Assembly (NCBI GenBank): GCA_050187175.1
Contig: JBFWXS010000026.1
Span: 1 to 64,000, forward strand
Length of the DNA: 64,000 bases
Origin: Zeimonas sp050187175
GTDB taxonomy: Bacteria > Pseudomonadota > Gammaproteobacteria > Burkholderiales > Burkholderiaceae_E
Direction: 5' to 3'
Positions 49,116 through 58,363 of this stretch are shown here, in pieces. Made by a program: the position numbers and the translations under genes. Under the pieces are notes generated by a model. The model had not been told where the DNA came from. It saw only the letters and a program-made list of their open reading frames with translations, and ran no database searches. Positions within the stretch are counted from its first letter, which is position 1; every line of letters starts with the position of its first letter.

Positions 49116-49505
49116 ATGGATCTCATCAAGCAGCTCGAGCAGGAAGAAATTGCTCGCCTCGGGAAGAACATTCCCGAGTTCGCACCCGGCGACACGGTCG
49201 TCGTCAGCGTCAACGTCGTCGAGGGCAGCCGCAAGCGCGTGCAGGCCTATGAAGGCGTGGTCATCGCCAAGCGCAATCGCGGCCTGAACTCGTCGTTCAT
49301 CGTTCGCAAGATCTCGTCGGGTGAGGGTGTGGAGCGCACGTTCCAGCTCTATTCGCCGCTGATCGCAGGCATCGAGGTCAAGCGCCGCGGCGATGTCCGC
49401 CGTGCCAAGCTGTACTACCTGCGCGAGCGCTCGGGCAAGTCGGCGCGGATCAAGGAGAAGCTGCCGGGCAGGTCCGCGTCCCGCGCCGCCGAAGCGAAGG
49501 CCTGA
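49116..49505 (+). CDS. rplS: Large-subunit ribosomal protein bL19
   Basis: 129 residues, canonical bL19: MDLIKQLEQEEIARLGKNIPEFAPGDTVVV, RVQAYEGVVIAKRNRGLNSSFIVRKISSGEGVERTFQLYSP and KLYYLRERSGKSARIKEKL. Sits at the 30S-50S interface. Final gene of the rpsP operon, followed by a strong terminator. A short Ala/Ser/Lys tail is slightly longer than in E. coli. Confidence 0.97.
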   Translation: MDLIKQLEQEEIARLGKNIPEFAPGDTVVVSVNVVEGSRKRVQAYEGVVIAKRNRGLNSSFIVRKISSGEGVERTFQLYSPLIAGIEVKRRGDVRRAKLYYLRERSGKSARIKEKLPGRSASRAAEAKA

Positions 49506-49582
49506 GGACGCAGTCGCGGCGGCTGGTGGCGGGCGGCCGGCGCTGCCCGCCTGAAGGCCGAGGTACCAGCCAAGGTACTATT

Positions 49583-49609
49583 CACGGGGCGCTCGTCGAG
49601 CGCCCCGTG
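49583..49609 (+). terminator. Terminator of the rpsP-rplS operon
   Basis: CACGGGGCGCTC and its exact complement flank a 3-base loop, giving a 12-bp stem, followed by TCGTTTGT. Confidence 0.75.
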
Positions 49610-49637
49610 TCGTTTGTGAGGCTGATTGAAGCGATCA

Positions 49638-50444
49638 ATGGCTCCCACGAATCCGAGTCCCCTTCCGCAGGATGCGCCGGCAAGCCCCGGCGCGGCACGA
49701 AGCGATGCCGCACGAAGCGATGCGGCACGAACCGAGCCGGTAAGGACCGAGCCGGGCATGCCCCCGCCGCCGACGCAGTGGGATCCGCGCGACGTTCCGG
49801 TGGTCGGCACCGACGAGGGACTGCCGGCGGTCACGGGTGATCGGCTCAGTCCGGCGGCATTGCGCGCGCGTTTCGCCAACCCACCGTATTGGGAGCCCGA
49901 GCAGATCTCCGACCGCTTCCGGCTGAACCGGGAACCGCCGCGGCCGGCAGCGGTGCTGGTACCCATCGTCGAACACGCGCTGCCTACGGTGCTTCTGACG
50001 CAGCGTGCCGCGCAGCTGCGGGCGCATGCCGGACAGGTGGCCTTCCCCGGCGGCCGCGTCGAGGATTCCGATCGCAGCCCGGCGGCCGCCGCGCTGCGCG
50101 AAGCGGAGGAGGAGGTCGGCCTGGAGCCCGGCCGCGTCGAGATCCTGGGCCGTCTGCCCGACTACCTGACCGGGACCGGCTACCGCGTGACGCCGGTGGT
50201 CGGGCTGGTCCGCAGCGGCTTCGTGCTGCGGCCCGATCCGTCCGAAGTGGCCGATGTCTTCGAGGTGCCGCTCGAATTCCTGATGAACCCGCGTCACCAC
50301 CAGCGGCGCCTGATCAGGCTCGATGGCGCCGAGCGACGCTTCTTCGCGATGCCATACCGGGCGCCTGCGCTCGAATCGGACTACTTCATCTGGGGGGCGA
50401 CCGCCGCGATGCTGCGCAACCTGTACCGCCTGCTGAGCGCCTGA
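49638..50444 (+). CDS. NUDIX hydrolase, CoA pyrophosphatase (NudL) type
   Basis: 268 residues. Nudix box GGRVEDSDRSPAAAALREAEEEVGL near 140-165 with the preceding LTQRAAQLRAHAGQVAFPGG stretch that marks the NudL/CoA pyrophosphatase group. Hydrolyses CoA or short acyl-CoAs to phosphopantetheine derivatives. The N-terminus is low complexity with a five-residue ARSDA/ARTEP repeat from a 15-bp unit. ATG 49638 is chosen; a TTG 12 bases earlier is possible. Confidence 0.9.
   Translation: MAPTNPSPLPQDAPASPGAARSDAARSDAARTEPVRTEPGMPPPPTQWDPRDVPVVGTDEGLPAVTGDRLSPAALRARFANPPYWEPEQISDRFRLNREPPRPAAVLVPIVEHALPTVLLTQRAAQLRAHAGQVAFPGGRVEDSDRSPAAAALREAEEEVGLEPGRVEILGRLPDYLTGTGYRVTPVVGLVRSGFVLRPDPSEVADVFEVPLEFLMNPRHHQRRLIRLDGAERRFFAMPYRAPALESDYFIWGATAAMLRNLYRLLSA
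49695..49739. repeat. 15-bp tandem repeat in the NUDIX gene, 3 copies
   Basis: GCACGAAGCGATGCC, one near-identical copy, and one diverged copy. In frame; each adds five residues. Confidence 0.85.
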
Positions 50445-50454
50445 GCGGATCGAG

Positions 50455-51426
50455 ATGGGTTTCATCGCACTGATCTTCGCGCTGCTGATCGAGCAAGGCC
50501 GTCCGCTGCCGCCGAACAATCGCGTGCATCGCGCGATGGTGGCGCTGGCAGATCTGGTCCGCGGCGCGAGCGATGCGGGCGAACGGCAGCATGGCGTGCT
50601 CGGCTGGCTGTTCGTCGCGGGAATCACCGTGGCCGGCGTGGTGCTGATCGAGTATCTGGCGGCGCTTGCGCATCCGCTGGCCCTGTTCGTGGTCCACGTC
50701 GTCATCCTCTATCTCACCGTCGGGTTCCGCCAGTTCAGCCACGCATTCACCGAGATCCAGGTGGCGCTGGCCAGCGACGACACCGACGGCGCGCGCCGCG
50801 TGCTGGAGCGCTGGCTGGATCAGAGCGATCCGCATGAATGGAGCGATCGTCCGCGGCGCGAGGCGCCGGTCAACGAGGTCTGTCGCCAGGCGATCGCGCA
50901 TGCGCTGGTCGCCGCGCACCGCCACGTCTTCGGGCCGCTGTTCTGGTATCTGCTGCTGCCGGGCGCGATCGGCCCAGTGCTGTACCGCGTGGCCGAGCTG
51001 CTGGCGCGGCGCTGGGGAGCCAGCGTCAGCGAAGGCGCGGCGCGCGTCGTCGAGCCGTACGGCGCGTTCGCCACGCGCATGTACTGGCTCATCGACTGGC
51101 TGCCGATGCGGCTGTCGGCCGCCGGCTTCGCCATCGTCGGCAATTTCGAGGATGCGATCTACTGCTGGCGCGGTGCCGTGGCGGCCGGCACCGGCGATGA
51201 TCAGCGTTCACTGCTGCTGGCTTCCGGCGGCGGCGCGCTCGGGCTGCGCATCGCCGAGCCGGCGCTGGAGGCGCGCTGGGCGGCCGGCGATCAGGGCTTC
51301 GAATGGCAGGGCGCCGAACCCGATGCCGCCGGCCTGCGCAGCTCGGTCGGACTGGTCTGGCGCTCGGTCGTGCTGTGGATCAGCCTGTTCGCCATGCTCA
51401 CGATCGCGGCGTGGCTGGGGCGCTGA
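50455..51426 (+). CDS. CobD/CbiB-like membrane protein
   Basis: 323 residues of the CobD/CbiB family: FIALIFALLIEQGRPLPPNNRVHRAM, HPLALFVVHVVILYLTVGFRQFSHAFTEIQVAL, and four to five membrane helices. Although named after adenosylcobinamide synthase, this beta-proteobacterial branch sits with rsgA and orn rather than cobalamin genes, so a B12 role is doubtful; AmpE-like regulation has been suggested for such proteins. Ten bases separate it from the NUDIX gene. Convergent with rsgA. Confidence 0.87.
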   Translation: MGFIALIFALLIEQGRPLPPNNRVHRAMVALADLVRGASDAGERQHGVLGWLFVAGITVAGVVLIEYLAALAHPLALFVVHVVILYLTVGFRQFSHAFTEIQVALASDDTDGARRVLERWLDQSDPHEWSDRPRREAPVNEVCRQAIAHALVAAHRHVFGPLFWYLLLPGAIGPVLYRVAELLARRWGASVSEGAARVVEPYGAFATRMYWLIDWLPMRLSAAGFAIVGNFEDAIYCWRGAVAAGTGDDQRSLLLASGGGALGLRIAEPALEARWAAGDQGFEWQGAEPDAAGLRSSVGLVWRSVVLWISLFAMLTIAAWLGR

Positions 51427-51433
51427 GTGTGGG

Positions 51434-51466
51434 GCTGAATGGGTGCTGAATAGGCGCCGAATAGGC
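51434..51466. repeat. 11-bp tandem repeat, 3 copies
   Basis: GCTGAATGGGT, GCTGAATAGGC, GCCGAATAGGC between the converging CobD-like and rsgA genes. Confidence 0.8.
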
Positions 51467-51505
51467 GCTGATCAATCAGCAACCGACCGGCGGATCAACC
51501 GTCGA

Positions 51506-52519
51506 TCAGGCCTCATCGCCGTCCAGCCGCGTGAACAATCGGTAGCGCGGCTCATCGATCGCGCCGCTGTGCGCCGCGTCGCGGATGGCACAGCCCGGCT
51601 CGTCGCGATGACTGCAGTTGTAGAAGCGGCATTGGCCGAGCAGCGGCACGAATTCGCGCATCGCATGCACGCGCTGCGACTCCGACAGATGAGCCAGGCC
51701 GAAGGTCTGGAAGCCCGGCGTGTCGATGATGCGTGCATCGTCGGCAATGTCCGGCGGCACGTCGAACAGGCGGCTGAACGTCGTCGTGTGCTTGCCGCTG
51801 GACAGCACTTGCGAAATCGTCTGCGTGCGCAGTTCGGCGTCCGGGACCAGCGTATTCACCAGCGTCGACTTGCCCATGCCGGACTGCCCTAGCAGCAGCG
51901 TCGTGCGTCCGGCGAGCCAGCCGCGCAGCACGGCCCGCGTGCCCTGGGGGTCGGCACCGGCGGCGATCTCATGGATCGGATAGCCGAGCGCGCGATAGGC
52001 GTCCAGGCGCGGCCGGATCGCGGCGGTGGCTTCCCGCCGGTCGCATTTGTTGACGATCAGCGCGACCGGGATGCCGGCTGATTCGGCGGCGATCAGCACC
52101 CGCAGCAGCAGCGGCTCGGAGAACGGCGGCTCACCGGCGATGACGACGCCGAGCTGGTCGATGTTGGCCGCCAGCAGCTTGCTGCGCCAGCGATCGCTTC
52201 GCTGCAGCAGGGTGCGCCGCGGGCGCAGCGACTCGATGACCGCCTGATCTTCGCCGAGCGTCGTGATCTGCACCTCGTCGCCGACGCACAGGTCGGTGCG
52301 CTTGCCGCGCGTGACGGCGGTTCGGTCGGCGGTTCGGTCGGCGGTGCCGCGAGCCGGGCTGCGATCGGCATCGAGATCGCCATCTGCCGACGCATCGCGC
52401 CCCGGCAGGGGCCGCACATAGAACAGCCTGCCGAATGAAGCGGCGATGACCGCAACCTGGCTGCTGCCGCTGACCGCGCCGGTAGGTCCCGTCCGTCGAC
52501 GGCCTGCGCTGCGAGCCAC
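51506..52519 (-). CDS. rsgA: Ribosome small-subunit-dependent GTPase A
   Basis: 337 residues from GTG 52517-52519. Circularly permuted GTPase: G4 VNKCD precedes Walker A GQSGMGKSTLVNTL, then G3 DTPGF; N-terminal OB fold around VAVIAASFGRLFYV, and C-terminal zinc ligands CRFYNCSHRDEPGC. Checks and releases maturation factors from the 30S subunit. The frame is open to 52576, but that start would run into the pterin dehydratase gene. A 12-bp repeat encodes a DRTA duplication in the OB-fold loop. Confidence 0.94.
   Translation of the reverse strand: MARSAGRRRTGPTGAVSGSSQVAVIAASFGRLFYVRPLPGRDASADGDLDADRSPARGTADRTADRTAVTRGKRTDLCVGDEVQITTLGEDQAVIESLRPRRTLLQRSDRWRSKLLAANIDQLGVVIAGEPPFSEPLLLRVLIAAESAGIPVALIVNKCDRREATAAIRPRLDAYRALGYPIHEIAAGADPQGTRAVLRGWLAGRTTLLLGQSGMGKSTLVNTLVPDAELRTQTISQVLSSGKHTTTFSRLFDVPPDIADDARIIDTPGFQTFGLAHLSESQRVHAMREFVPLLGQCRFYNCSHRDEPGCAIRDAAHSGAIDEPRYRLFTRLDGDEA
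52316..52339. repeat. 12-bp in-frame repeat in rsgA
   Basis: GGCGGTTCGGTC occurs twice, with a diverged third copy. Encodes a four-residue repeat in the OB domain loop. Confidence 0.8.
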
Positions 52520-52532
52520 GCGTGCCGGCTGC

Positions 52533-52886
52533 TCAGTTGCCGACGCGGCCGAAGACGGCGTCGGTCTTGGCGGCACAGATGAAGTCGTTCTCCGATACGC
52601 CGTTTACCGAATGCGTATTGAAGCGGACCGTGCAGCGGTTGTAGTGCACCAGCAGCTCGGGATGATGATCCTCGCCGTGCACCATCCACGCCAGCGCGTT
52701 GACGAACGCGATGGTGTCGTAATAGTCGCGGAATGCGTAGCTTCGCTCGATGAACCCGTCGCGAAAGCTCCAGCCGGGCAGCTCGAGCAGCTGCACTTCG
52801 ATTTCGGAGCCGGTGTACGGACGTTCGTTGACGATGGGGCGGGACTTCTTGGCCAGCAGCTGCTGGCGCGGGATCACTGCTTTCAT
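52533..52886 (-). CDS. 4a-hydroxytetrahydrobiopterin dehydratase family protein
   Basis: 117 residues of the PCD/DCoH fold: LPGW near 36-39, active-site EDHHPE with His74-His75, and FNTHSVNGVSENDF with His92. Dehydrates 4a-hydroxy-tetrahydropterin; in bacteria without phenylalanine hydroxylase nearby it may serve Mo-cofactor metabolism. Located between rsgA and the M48 protease in the usual Burkholderiales order. Confidence 0.9.
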   Translation of the reverse strand: MKAVIPRQQLLAKKSRPIVNERPYTGSEIEVQLLELPGWSFRDGFIERSYAFRDYYDTIAFVNALAWMVHGEDHHPELLVHYNRCTVRFNTHSVNGVSENDFICAAKTDAVFGRVGN

Positions 52887-52930
52887 GGGTGTCTCGTCGG
52901 GCGGGGCGGACCGGCGTGCGATCGCAAGGC

Positions 52931-54199
52931 TCAGCGCGCGGCGGCCGCGGCGGCCAGCCGGCCGATGCGCTGCGACGCCGGCGGATGCGAATCGTAGAAC
53001 GCCGAATGCACGGGATCGGGGGTCAGCGTCGACGCATTGTCTTCATACAGCTTCACCAGCGCGTCGATCAGCGATTGCGCCCGGGTCTGGTCGGCGGCGA
53101 ACGCGTCGGCCTCGAATTCATGGCGCCGCGACAGCAGGCTGCCCAGCGGCTGCAGCAGCAGCGTGAAGCTGGGCAGAACGAGGAAGAACAGCACCAGCGC
53201 CGCCGCGCCCTGGCCTTGCGGGTCGGGGGTCAGGCCCAGGCCTTGGTAGAACCACGGCTGCAGCGACAGCCAGCCGAGCAGCGCCAGGCCGGCGAGGCTG
53301 AGCGCGAACATCATCGCGATGCGCTTGGGCACGTGGCGGCGCCGGAAGTGGCCCAGCTCGTGCGCCAGCACGGCTTCGATCTCGTCGACGTTGAGGCGGG
53401 ACAGCAGCGTGTCGAAGAAGACGATCCGCTTGGCGCGTCCCAGCCCGGTGAAATAGGCATTGCCGTGCGCCGAGCGCTTGCTGCCGTCCATCACGTACAG
53501 GCCGCGCGCCGTGAAGCCGCAGCGCGCCAGCAAGGCCTCGACGCGTTCGCGGACGGCGGCATCGGCCAGCGGCTCGAAGCGGTTGAACATCGGTGCGATG
53601 ACGGTGGGGTAGAGCACCAGTACCGACAGATTGAACGCGACCCAGACGCCCCAGGCCCACAGCCACCACCAGCCGCCGGCGCTGTCCATCAGCCACAGCA
53701 CCAGTGCCAGCAGCGGCAGGCCGAGCACGAGCGTCAGCAGCAGGCCCTTGCCGAGATCGGCGAAGAACAGCGGCAGCGTCATCCGGTTGAAGCCGAAGCG
53801 CTGTTCGAGGCGGAACTGGCGGTACCAGTCGAGCGGAACCTCGACCAGCGCCCCGATCAGCATGACGGCCGCGACGAACAGCAGCTGGCGCACGAATGGC
53901 GTCTGCGGCAGCCAGCCGGCCAGCGCGTCCTGGATCCACTGCAGACCGCCGAACAGCGTGAAGCCCAGCAGCAGCGCCGCGCCGATCAGCGTGTCGACCA
54001 TGCCCAGCCGCGTGCGCGCGATCGTGTAGTCGGCGGCGCGCCGGTGTGCGCTCAGGCCGATGCGCGACTCGAACTCGGGCGGCACGGCGTCGCGATGCAG
54101 CGCCACGTGGCGGATCTGCCGTGACGCCAGCCACAGGCGCAGCAGCACCGACGCGAGCAGCATGATCGCGAAAACGACGGAAAAAGTGAACGGGCTCAA
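52931..54199 (-). CDS. M48 family membrane zinc protease (Ste24/CAAX type)
   Basis: 422 residues, seven or so membrane helices, with the zinc motif HELGH (His280, Glu281, His284) and the third ligand in HEFEADAFA near 360. DWYRQFRLEQRFGFNRMTLPLFFAD is the typical Ste24 stretch. Probably degrades misfolded membrane proteins. Ends with a short Ala tail. Divergent from orn; 60 bp between starts. Confidence 0.94.
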   Translation of the reverse strand: MSPFTFSVVFAIMLLASVLLRLWLASRQIRHVALHRDAVPPEFESRIGLSAHRRAADYTIARTRLGMVDTLIGAALLLGFTLFGGLQWIQDALAGWLPQTPFVRQLLFVAAVMLIGALVEVPLDWYRQFRLEQRFGFNRMTLPLFFADLGKGLLLTLVLGLPLLALVLWLMDSAGGWWWLWAWGVWVAFNLSVLVLYPTVIAPMFNRFEPLADAAVRERVEALLARCGFTARGLYVMDGSKRSAHGNAYFTGLGRAKRIVFFDTLLSRLNVDEIEAVLAHELGHFRRRHVPKRIAMMFALSLAGLALLGWLSLQPWFYQGLGLTPDPQGQGAAALVLFFLVLPSFTLLLQPLGSLLSRRHEFEADAFAADQTRAQSLIDALVKLYEDNASTLTPDPVHSAFYDSHPPASQRIGRLAAAAAAR

Positions 54200-54259
54200 G
54201 GTCGGGGCGGACAGGTTCGAGGTGGACGGCTATGCGAGAATCGGGGCGCCGAAAAAATT

Positions 54260-54913
54260 ATGTCACAGCACCTGATGAAATCCGCGAATGCCGCAGGGCC
54301 GCAGTCCGACAGTTCCATGCCGCGCCGCCCCGATGAGACGCTGCTGATCTGGGTCGACATGGAAATGACAGGGCTGAATCCGAACACCGATCGCATCATC
54401 GAGATCGCGGCTGTCATTACGGACAACCAGCTGAACGTTCTCGCGCAGAGCGAGGCGCTGGCCATTGCCCAGCCGGCGGCGGTGCTAGAAGCCATGGATC
54501 AGTGGAACCGGGCCACTCACGGCCGCTCGGGGCTGGTCGATCGCGTGCTGGCCTCGCCGTACAGCGAGGCGGCCGCCGAGCAGGCGATGCTCGACTTCCT
54601 CGCGCCATGGGTGCCGGCGGGCAAGTCGCCGATGTGCGGCAACTCGATCTGCCAGGATCGCCGCTTCATGGCCCGCTACATGCCGCGGCTCGAAGCCTGG
54701 TTCCACTACCGCAATCTCGACGTCAGCACGCTGAAGGAGCTGTGCAAGCGCTGGCGGCCCGAGATCGCCAAGGGCTTCGCCAAGCGCAGCGCGCATACGG
54801 CGCTGGCCGATATCACCGAATCGATCGACGAATTGCGTTATTACCGTCAGTCGTTCCTGCGCGCGGACGCCGCGGAGGACGGCAGCGGCCCGTCGGCGGC
54901 CCCGGCCGCCTGA
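54260..54913 (+). CDS. orn: Oligoribonuclease
   Basis: 217 residues of the DEDDh family: LIWVDMEMTGLNPNTDRIIEIA with Asp33 and Glu35, CGNSICQDRRFMARYMP, and the C-terminal HTALADITESIDELRYYR. Degrades 2-5 nt RNA and pGpG from c-di-GMP. The N-terminus is about 20 residues longer than in E. coli; M20 could be the true start. Its last 67 bp overlap the convergent MATE gene. Confidence 0.96.
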   Translation: MSQHLMKSANAAGPQSDSSMPRRPDETLLIWVDMEMTGLNPNTDRIIEIAAVITDNQLNVLAQSEALAIAQPAAVLEAMDQWNRATHGRSGLVDRVLASPYSEAAAEQAMLDFLAPWVPAGKSPMCGNSICQDRRFMARYMPRLEAWFHYRNLDVSTLKELCKRWRPEIAKGFAKRSAHTALADITESIDELRYYRQSFLRADAAEDGSGPSAAPAA

Positions 54914-56259
54914 CGCCGCCAGACGCGGACCAGGATCAGCGCCAGCCATAGCGAGGCCAGCGCCAGGCTGGCGGTGGCCGCTATCCAGAAGCCATGGGCG
55001 GCCGATACGTAGGCGGCCCAGCGGCTGTCCGAACGCCCGACCACGAACGACAGCCACCAGCCGCCGCCCAGCCCGACGCCCCACAGGCTGATCAGATAGA
55101 CGAGCATGGGCAGCGCCGTGATCTTGTGCGCGCGCAGCGTGAACGAGATCACCGCCTGGATCGCGTCGAACAGATGGAACACCACCACGATGGCCGTCAG
55201 CGAGGCCGCGGTGGCGATCACCATTTCATCGGTCGTGTACCAGCCGATCACGCGTTCGCGCCCCGCGAACAGTGTCCCGCCGATCACCACCGCGCACGCG
55301 AACGCCAGCCACAGTCCATGCAGCGCGTAGCGCCGCGCCCGCTCGCGCTGCCCGGCGCCGAGTGATTGCGCCACCAGAACGCTGGTGGCATTGGCCAGCG
55401 CCAGCGGCAGCATGTAGCAGACGGCGGCGAGATTGGCGGCGATCTGGTGGCTGGCCGACACGGCCGCGCCGAGCCGCGCCAGGAACAGTGCCATGAACGT
55501 GAACGAGGTGACCTCGACCATGAAGCTGGCGCCGATCGGCAGACCGAGCCGCAGCAGCTGCCGCAGCCGCGCCGGCTCCGGACGGCCCAGCCCGCGGATG
55601 CCGAAGCGCCGATACAGCGGGCGCTGCCACAGCAGCAGCGCCGACAGCAGCGCCGACAGCCACATGACGATCGCCGTCGCCACGCCGCAGCCGGCGCCGC
55701 CCAGCGCCGGCAGCAGCACCTGATCGCCGAGCTGCCAGCCGTGCATGAACAGCAGGTTCAGCGGAATCTTCAGCGCCAGGCCGGCCAGGTTGATCAGCAT
55801 CACCGCCTTGGGCCGCGCGATGGCGTTCGACAGCGCATAGAACACGCGGAACAGCAAGGCTGCCGGCAGGCCGGCGGCGGCGGCCCACAGGTAGCGGCGC
55901 ACGACTTCGCCGACCTCGGCGGGCGGCTGCGCGAATGCGAGCCACAAGTCGGCGAAGCCCAGCGCCGTGCAGCCGGGGATGGTCAGCAGCAGCGCCAGCC
56001 ACAATGCCTGCCGCACGTCGGCGCCGATTTCGTGGAAGCGTCCCGCGCCGTAGTGCTGGGCAGCGACCGGGCTCAGCGCCAGCGGCACGCCCATCAGGCC
56101 GATGTAGATGCTGACGTAGATGCTCGAACCCAGTCCGACCGCGGCGACGTCGACCGCCGACAGCCGGCCGGCCATCATCGTGTCGATGACGCCGTTGGCC
56201 ATGACCGCTAGCTGGCCGATCAGGATAGGCCAGGCAAGCTTCAGGATGTCCTTGTTCAT
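54847..56259 (-). CDS. MATE family multidrug exporter (NorM-like)
   Basis: 470 residues, twelve membrane helices in two MATE halves: LAWPILIGQLAVMANGVIDTMMAG and LRLGLPIGASFMVEVTSFTFMALFLARLG. Drives drug efflux with Na+ or H+. The C-terminal 22 residues are encoded opposite the 3' end of orn. The glycosyltransferase gene upstream ends 55 bp away on the same strand. Confidence 0.95.
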   Translation of the reverse strand: MNKDILKLAWPILIGQLAVMANGVIDTMMAGRLSAVDVAAVGLGSSIYVSIYIGLMGVPLALSPVAAQHYGAGRFHEIGADVRQALWLALLLTIPGCTALGFADLWLAFAQPPAEVGEVVRRYLWAAAAGLPAALLFRVFYALSNAIARPKAVMLINLAGLALKIPLNLLFMHGWQLGDQVLLPALGGAGCGVATAIVMWLSALLSALLLWQRPLYRRFGIRGLGRPEPARLRQLLRLGLPIGASFMVEVTSFTFMALFLARLGAAVSASHQIAANLAAVCYMLPLALANATSVLVAQSLGAGQRERARRYALHGLWLAFACAVVIGGTLFAGRERVIGWYTTDEMVIATAASLTAIVVVFHLFDAIQAVISFTLRAHKITALPMLVYLISLWGVGLGGGWWLSFVVGRSDSRWAAYVSAAHGFWIAATASLALASLWLALILVRVWRRQAAGAADGPLPSSAASARRND

Positions 56260-56314
56260 CGCTGGGCAGACGGCATGGTGCGCGCGGCCGCCGGCCGGCG
56301 GCGCCGCGGCTGCG

Positions 56315-58069
56315 TCATCCGTCGCTGCGGCGATAGAGCCGGAACCGTTCGTCGCGATTGCTGCGGCGCTGGCCTTCCCAGGCCAGCGTCCAGCCGGGCC
56401 GCGGTCCGGCCGCGGTCCGCGCGATGGGGCCGTCTTCCTGCACCAGCAGCCAGTCGCAATCGCGCCCGGGCGCCGCGAAGGGCACGTGTCCGAAGTAGTA
56501 GAAGCTGGCCCGCTGCGCCGGCCCGACGTCCAGCGCGGCGACGCATGCCGCCGGGCGCGCCGGATCGGTCGATCGCGTCGGATCGGTCCATCGCGTCGAA
56601 TCCGCCAGGACCTGGCTCATGCCCAGCGCCACGTCGCGATAGGTATTGCGTTCGTTGAACACCGGCAGCCACAGCGTCATCGCCAGGAACCAGGCCAGCA
56701 CCAGCCCGCCACAGGACAGCGCCATCGCGCGCCAGATCATGCGCGGCTGGCGCGACGCGCGCCAGCGCACGAGCGCCAGCCAGGCCAGCGTCGCCATCCC
56801 GCCCAGCACGATCTCGACGGCGATCCATTCCGGCTGGTAGCCCGGCGCGAGCTGGCTGGCGCGATAGGCCATGCGCGGCGGAAAGCCGGTCATCAGCGCG
56901 ATCCAGTAGGCCCAGATGGCGATGCCCAGCAGCGAGAAGAAGATCATCGCGAACCAGTCGACCAGACTGACGATGCCGCGCTTGAGCGTCGGCAGGCCGA
57001 CCGCGGCGAGCATGGCCAGCGGCACCGCGATCGGCAGCAGCGTGCTTTCCGTGCCTTCGGGCGCGGCCAGCGCGCGCAGCAGCAGGGCCGCCGCCGCGAT
57101 CAGCGGCAGTGCCAGCGCGGGCTCGCTCCAGCGGCCGCGCCAGCGATGGATCGCCCACAGCGCAATCGGCCAGGCCGGCCAGAAGAACCACGGGACCGTG
57201 CGCGCGTAGTACGCCAGCGAGTCCAGCGTCGGTCCGGCAAGCAGCCCCAGATTCCATGATGCCCAGTCGGCGAGATGCGCCTGCGCCTGCGGGCCGCTGC
57301 CGGCCAGCCACAGCAGCCATGGCAGTGCGGCGATGAAGGCCGCTGCGATGGCCGGCGGCAGCATCCGGCGCGCCACCAGCCGGTAGGCGCCGCAGCCGAT
57401 CGGCAGCCAGATCAAGGTCAGCAGCAAGGCGATCGCCAGCGGTACGCCGCGCGTCAGCACGCAGGCCGCGATCGCCAGCCCGGCCACGACGCCGCCGGCG
57501 GTCGGGCGTTCCAGCGCCAGCGCGCAGCCGTACAGGAAGGCCGCGATCCAGGCCAGCTGGGCGGGGTCGGCGGTGGTCTCGTGCACCCGCGCCAGCAGGC
57601 CGATGCTGGCCATCAGCACCAGCAGCCCCGAATCCGCCAGCGCGCGCGCATAGTCGACGCGCGAGGCCGAGGCGCCGAACGGATCGGTCGGCTGCATGCC
57701 GGGCCGGCGCGCCAGCGCGTAGACGGTATACCAGACCAGCATCAACATCAGCGCGACGCAGGCGGCGGTGGCCAGCCGCACGGCGGCGTGCTCGCCTATC
57801 AGCCCGTCCAGCAGCCGTCCGGCCAGCGCGCCGATCCAGAACGGCAGCGGCCCCTCGCTGGCGACCGGCTGCTGCGCGATGTTCGGCAGCAGCCAGTCGG
57901 CGGCGTCGCCGCGGATCATCGACAGCGCGATGCCGAAGCCGGCCGCATCCTGCGTGCGCCAAGGGTCGCGGCCGATGAAGCCGGTCAGCGTGTAGAGCGC
58001 GCACAGCAGCAGCAGCGCCCAGCGCGGCAGCTTGCCGGCCTCGAGTGCGGTGACGATGAAGGGTCTCAT
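56315..58069 (-). CDS. GT-C type membrane glycosyltransferase (ArnT/PMT-like)
   Basis: 584 residues with about twelve membrane helices and the first-loop signature FIGRDPWRTQDAAGFGIALSM, typical of GT-C enzymes using polyprenyl-phosphate sugars. Acceptor and sugar are unknown. The C-terminal 100 residues form a periplasmic domain with a duplicated WTDPTR/STDPAR element from an 18-bp repeat. Start ATG 58067-58069 (MRPFIVTALEAGKLPRW) is preferred over a longer frame at 58207 whose extra sequence is translated repeat. Confidence 0.9.
   Translation of the reverse strand: MRPFIVTALEAGKLPRWALLLLCALYTLTGFIGRDPWRTQDAAGFGIALSMIRGDAADWLLPNIAQQPVASEGPLPFWIGALAGRLLDGLIGEHAAVRLATAACVALMLMLVWYTVYALARRPGMQPTDPFGASASRVDYARALADSGLLVLMASIGLLARVHETTADPAQLAWIAAFLYGCALALERPTAGGVVAGLAIAACVLTRGVPLAIALLLTLIWLPIGCGAYRLVARRMLPPAIAAAFIAALPWLLWLAGSGPQAQAHLADWASWNLGLLAGPTLDSLAYYARTVPWFFWPAWPIALWAIHRWRGRWSEPALALPLIAAAALLLRALAAPEGTESTLLPIAVPLAMLAAVGLPTLKRGIVSLVDWFAMIFFSLLGIAIWAYWIALMTGFPPRMAYRASQLAPGYQPEWIAVEIVLGGMATLAWLALVRWRASRQPRMIWRAMALSCGGLVLAWFLAMTLWLPVFNERNTYRDVALGMSQVLADSTRWTDPTRSTDPARPAACVAALDVGPAQRASFYYFGHVPFAAPGRDCDWLLVQEDGPIARTAAGPRPGWTLAWEGQRRSNRDERFRLYRRSDG
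56561..56596. repeat. 18-bp in-frame duplication in the glycosyltransferase gene
   Basis: CGGATCGGTCGATCGCGT is duplicated with one change. Adds six residues in the periplasmic domain. Confidence 0.85.
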
Positions 58070-58154
58070 CGACACCGGCCTCGTACATCGGGTGCCGCAA
58101 GCGGATCGGGGACGGAGGTTGGGATGGGCACCGTAGACGGGAGCACGTTGGCCG

Positions 58155-58190
58155 CGGAAATCTCGCCGGAAATCTCGTCGGAAGTCTCGC
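58155..58190. repeat. 12-bp tandem repeat, 3 copies, before the glycosyltransferase gene
   Basis: CGGAAATCTCGC, CGGAAATCTCGT, CGGAAGTCTCGC, between rpmE2 terminator and the glycosyltransferase start. Confidence 0.8.
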
Positions 58191-58205
58191 GCGCAACGAT
58201 AATGC

Positions 58206-58229
58206 AAAAAAGGCAGCGCAGGCTGCCTT
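58206..58229 (-). terminator. Factor-independent terminator after rpmE2
   Basis: On the minus strand AAGGCAGC, a 4-base loop and GCTGCCTT are followed by a run of T. It closes the rpmE2 transcript 135 bp after its stop and separates it from the glycosyltransferase gene. A second GC hairpin (58238-58256) lies just before. Confidence 0.85.
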
Positions 58230-58363
58230 CCTGGGTCGGCCGACGGGGTGTCGGCCGCTGCCGCGGGCCGGAACGGGCCGCGCCTTTTTCTATGGAGTCC
58301 TGCGGAGCCAGGCTCCGGCCGCGGGGGCCGGCGTGGGGTTCAATTCCGCCGGTTCCAGCTCTC

